This document shows, in pieces, positions 63,174 through 64,000 of a stretch of DNA of 64,000 nt (position 1 is its first letter; every line of letters begins with the position of its first letter). Location of the stretch: contig NZ_LQIS01000003.1 in the NCBI RefSeq assembly GCF_001499905.1, forward strand, positions 103,016 to 167,015. Reading direction: 5' to 3'. This stretch comes from Mycobacterium sp. GA-1285 (lineage in GTDB: Bacteria > Actinomycetota > Actinomycetes > Mycobacteriales > Mycobacteriaceae). The position numbers were made by a program, and so were the translations under genes. The notes under the pieces were generated by a model, which was not told the DNA's origin, ran no database searches, and saw only the letters and a list, made by a program, of their open reading frames with translations.

Positions 63174-63926
63174 GTGCTAATCGGTTCTCATGTCCACGGT
63201 GACGATCCGCTCGCTGCGGCACAGGCCGACGGTGCGGAGGTCGTGCAGTTCTTCCTCGGCAACCCGCAGAGTTGGAAGAAGCCGAAGCCGCGCGAGGACG
63301 CCGACGTGCTCAAGGCGTCGAGCATCCCGCTGTACGTGCACGCGCCGTACCTGATCAACGTCGCGTCGGCCAACAACCGGGTGCGTATCCCGTCGCGCAA
63401 GATCCTGCAGGACACCTGCGACGCGGCCTCCGAGATCAACGCGACGGCGGTCATCGTCCACGGTGGGCACGCCGACGACAAGGACTGGGAAGCCGGCTTC
63501 GAACGCTGGGTCAAGGCGCTCGACTACCTCGAGACCGATGTGCCGGTGTACCTGGAGAACACCGCGGGCGGCGATCACGCGATGGCCCGCCACTTCGACG
63601 TCATCGCCCGGCTGTGGGACCACATCGGGGACAAGGGCATCGGGTTCTGCCTGGACACCTGCCACGCCTGGGCCGCCGGTGAGGCGCTGATCGACGCCGT
63701 CGACCGCATCAAGGCCATCACCGGTCGCATCGACCTGGTGCACTGCAACGACTCGCGTGACGCCGCTGGGTCCGGCGCCGACCGGCACGCCAACTTCGGC
63801 ACCGGTCAGATCGACCCGCAGCTGCTCGTCGCGGTCGTCAAGGCGGCCGATGCGCCGGTGATCTGCGAAACCGCCGACGAGGGCCGCAAGGACGACATCG
63901 CCTTCCTGCGCGAACACCTCGACTAG
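63174..63926 (+). CDS. nfo: Deoxyribonuclease IV (AP endonuclease Nfo/End)
   Basis: A 250-residue xylose-isomerase-fold AP endonuclease for base-excision repair. Metal-ligand motifs: [83 protein letters not shown], and VICETADEG. The start GTG at 63174 aligns with MLIGSHV of M. tuberculosis End (Rv0670) and sits 7 nt after a -10 box; GTG at 63144 is also in frame. The C-terminus ends abruptly as FLREHLD at the boundary of a presumed insertion sequence. Confidence 0.95.
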   Translation: MLIGSHVHGDDPLAAAQADGAEVVQFFLGNPQSWKKPKPREDADVLKASSIPLYVHAPYLINVASANNRVRIPSRKILQDTCDAASEINATAVIVHGGHADDKDWEAGFERWVKALDYLETDVPVYLENTAGGDHAMARHFDVIARLWDHIGDKGIGFCLDTCHAWAAGEALIDAVDRIKAITGRIDLVHCNDSRDAAGSGADRHANFGTGQIDPQLLVAVVKAADAPVICETADEGRKDDIAFLREHLD

Positions 63927-64000
63927 GGCGTGTCTGACAAAGGTTTCGGGTGTTGTGCCTGAGGCTTGAGGGATGTCGCGATTTGAGTTGTTGTCTGATG
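63927..64000 (+). mobile_element. Left end of an insertion sequence (IS5-type, truncated by window edge)
   Basis: Right after the nfo stop comes GGCGTGTCTGACAAAGG, which looks like an IS terminal inverted repeat, and 47 bp in, an ATG opens MSRFELLSD, the usual N-terminus of IS5-family transposases. The base change from nfo to this text is abrupt and GC content drops. CTAG at 63923-63926, which includes the nfo stop codon, could be the target site. The rest of the element is beyond the window. Confidence 0.55.
63973..64000 (+). CDS. Transposase, N-terminal 9 codons only (partial)
   Basis: Nine codons, MSRFELLSD, are visible before the window ends; TTGAGG lies just upstream as a weak ribosome site. 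The N-terminus resembles IS5-family transposases of actinobacteria. Too short for a firm family call. Confidence 0.45.

Overview
This is a high-GC mycobacterial chromosome segment, probably from a rapidly growing Mycolicibacterium-type species. The evidence is a complete hadA-hadB-hadC locus (mycolic-acid dehydratases), two mycolic-acid methyltransferases, the Mce ATPase gene mkl/mceG, a PE-PPE-domain hydrolase, and RpoB/RpoC with mycobacterial signatures. From memory, the backbone follows M. tuberculosis Rv0630c-Rv0670: recB-recC, echA3, glyoxalase II, rpmG2, hadABC, tRNA-Trp, secE, nusG, rplK, rplA, mmaA genes, lipG, ABC1 kinase, GH38 mannosidase, Rv0649-like, ROK kinase, rplJ, rplL, mkl, rpoB, rpoC and end (nfo).

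Layout. 1-4956: recC and recB (leftward, recB cut by the window edge). 5102-13915: an accessory block between recC and echA3 with a SpoT/MESH1-like HD protein, mercaptopyruvate sulfurtransferase, haloalkane dehalogenase, a DUF3060 membrane protein, an FAD oxidoreductase, then a signalling islet (degenerate HD-GYP/LuxR protein, ABCG-type exporter, class III cyclase). 13912-17624: leftward echA3, a DUF2235 protein, glyoxalase II and a NYN-LOTUS protein. 17744-22565: rightward tRNA-Thr, tRNA-Met, rpmG, hadABC, tRNA-Trp, secE, nusG, rplK, rplA. 22746-31083: a second accessory block with a PE-PPE-domain hydrolase, a dTDP-rhamnose set rmlA-rmlB-rmlCD (C and D fused), a large LuxR (LAL) regulator and a small hypothetical protein. 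31145-36616: leftward mmaA4-like, mmaA2-like, lipG, ABC1 kinase, MpaB-type oxygenase. 36717-41438: small regulators and DinB-type genes. 41448-47103: GH38 mannosidase, SurA/PpiC-like protein and ROK kinase in overlapping arrangement. 47494-49790: rplJ-rplL with a structured leader, then mkl. 49800-54123: molybdopterin oxidoreductase and an exported alpha/beta hydrolase. 54524-62061: rpoB-rpoC ending in a strong terminator. 62152-64000: Na+/Ca2+ antiporter, endonuclease IV, then the edge of an apparent insertion sequence.

The most noteworthy signals lie outside the obvious genes: (i) two PafBC/RecA-NDp-like DNA-damage promoters driving apparently leaderless recC and end; (ii) a nearly identical 21-bp dyad upstream of both the ABC exporter and the cyclase, next to a LuxR/HD-GYP gene, suggesting a small regulon; (iii) three 13-bp tandem repeats carrying DnaA-box-like 9-mers beside an 82-nt three-way-junction palindrome; (iv) twin TetR operators; (v) RNA structures in the nusG-rplK, rplK-rplA and rplJ leaders; (vi) perfect in-frame tandem duplications in NusG and in the molybdoenzyme; (vii) enzymes that have lost catalytic residues (HD-GYP, DUF2235). 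All family assignments come from reading translated motifs; no database search was possible.
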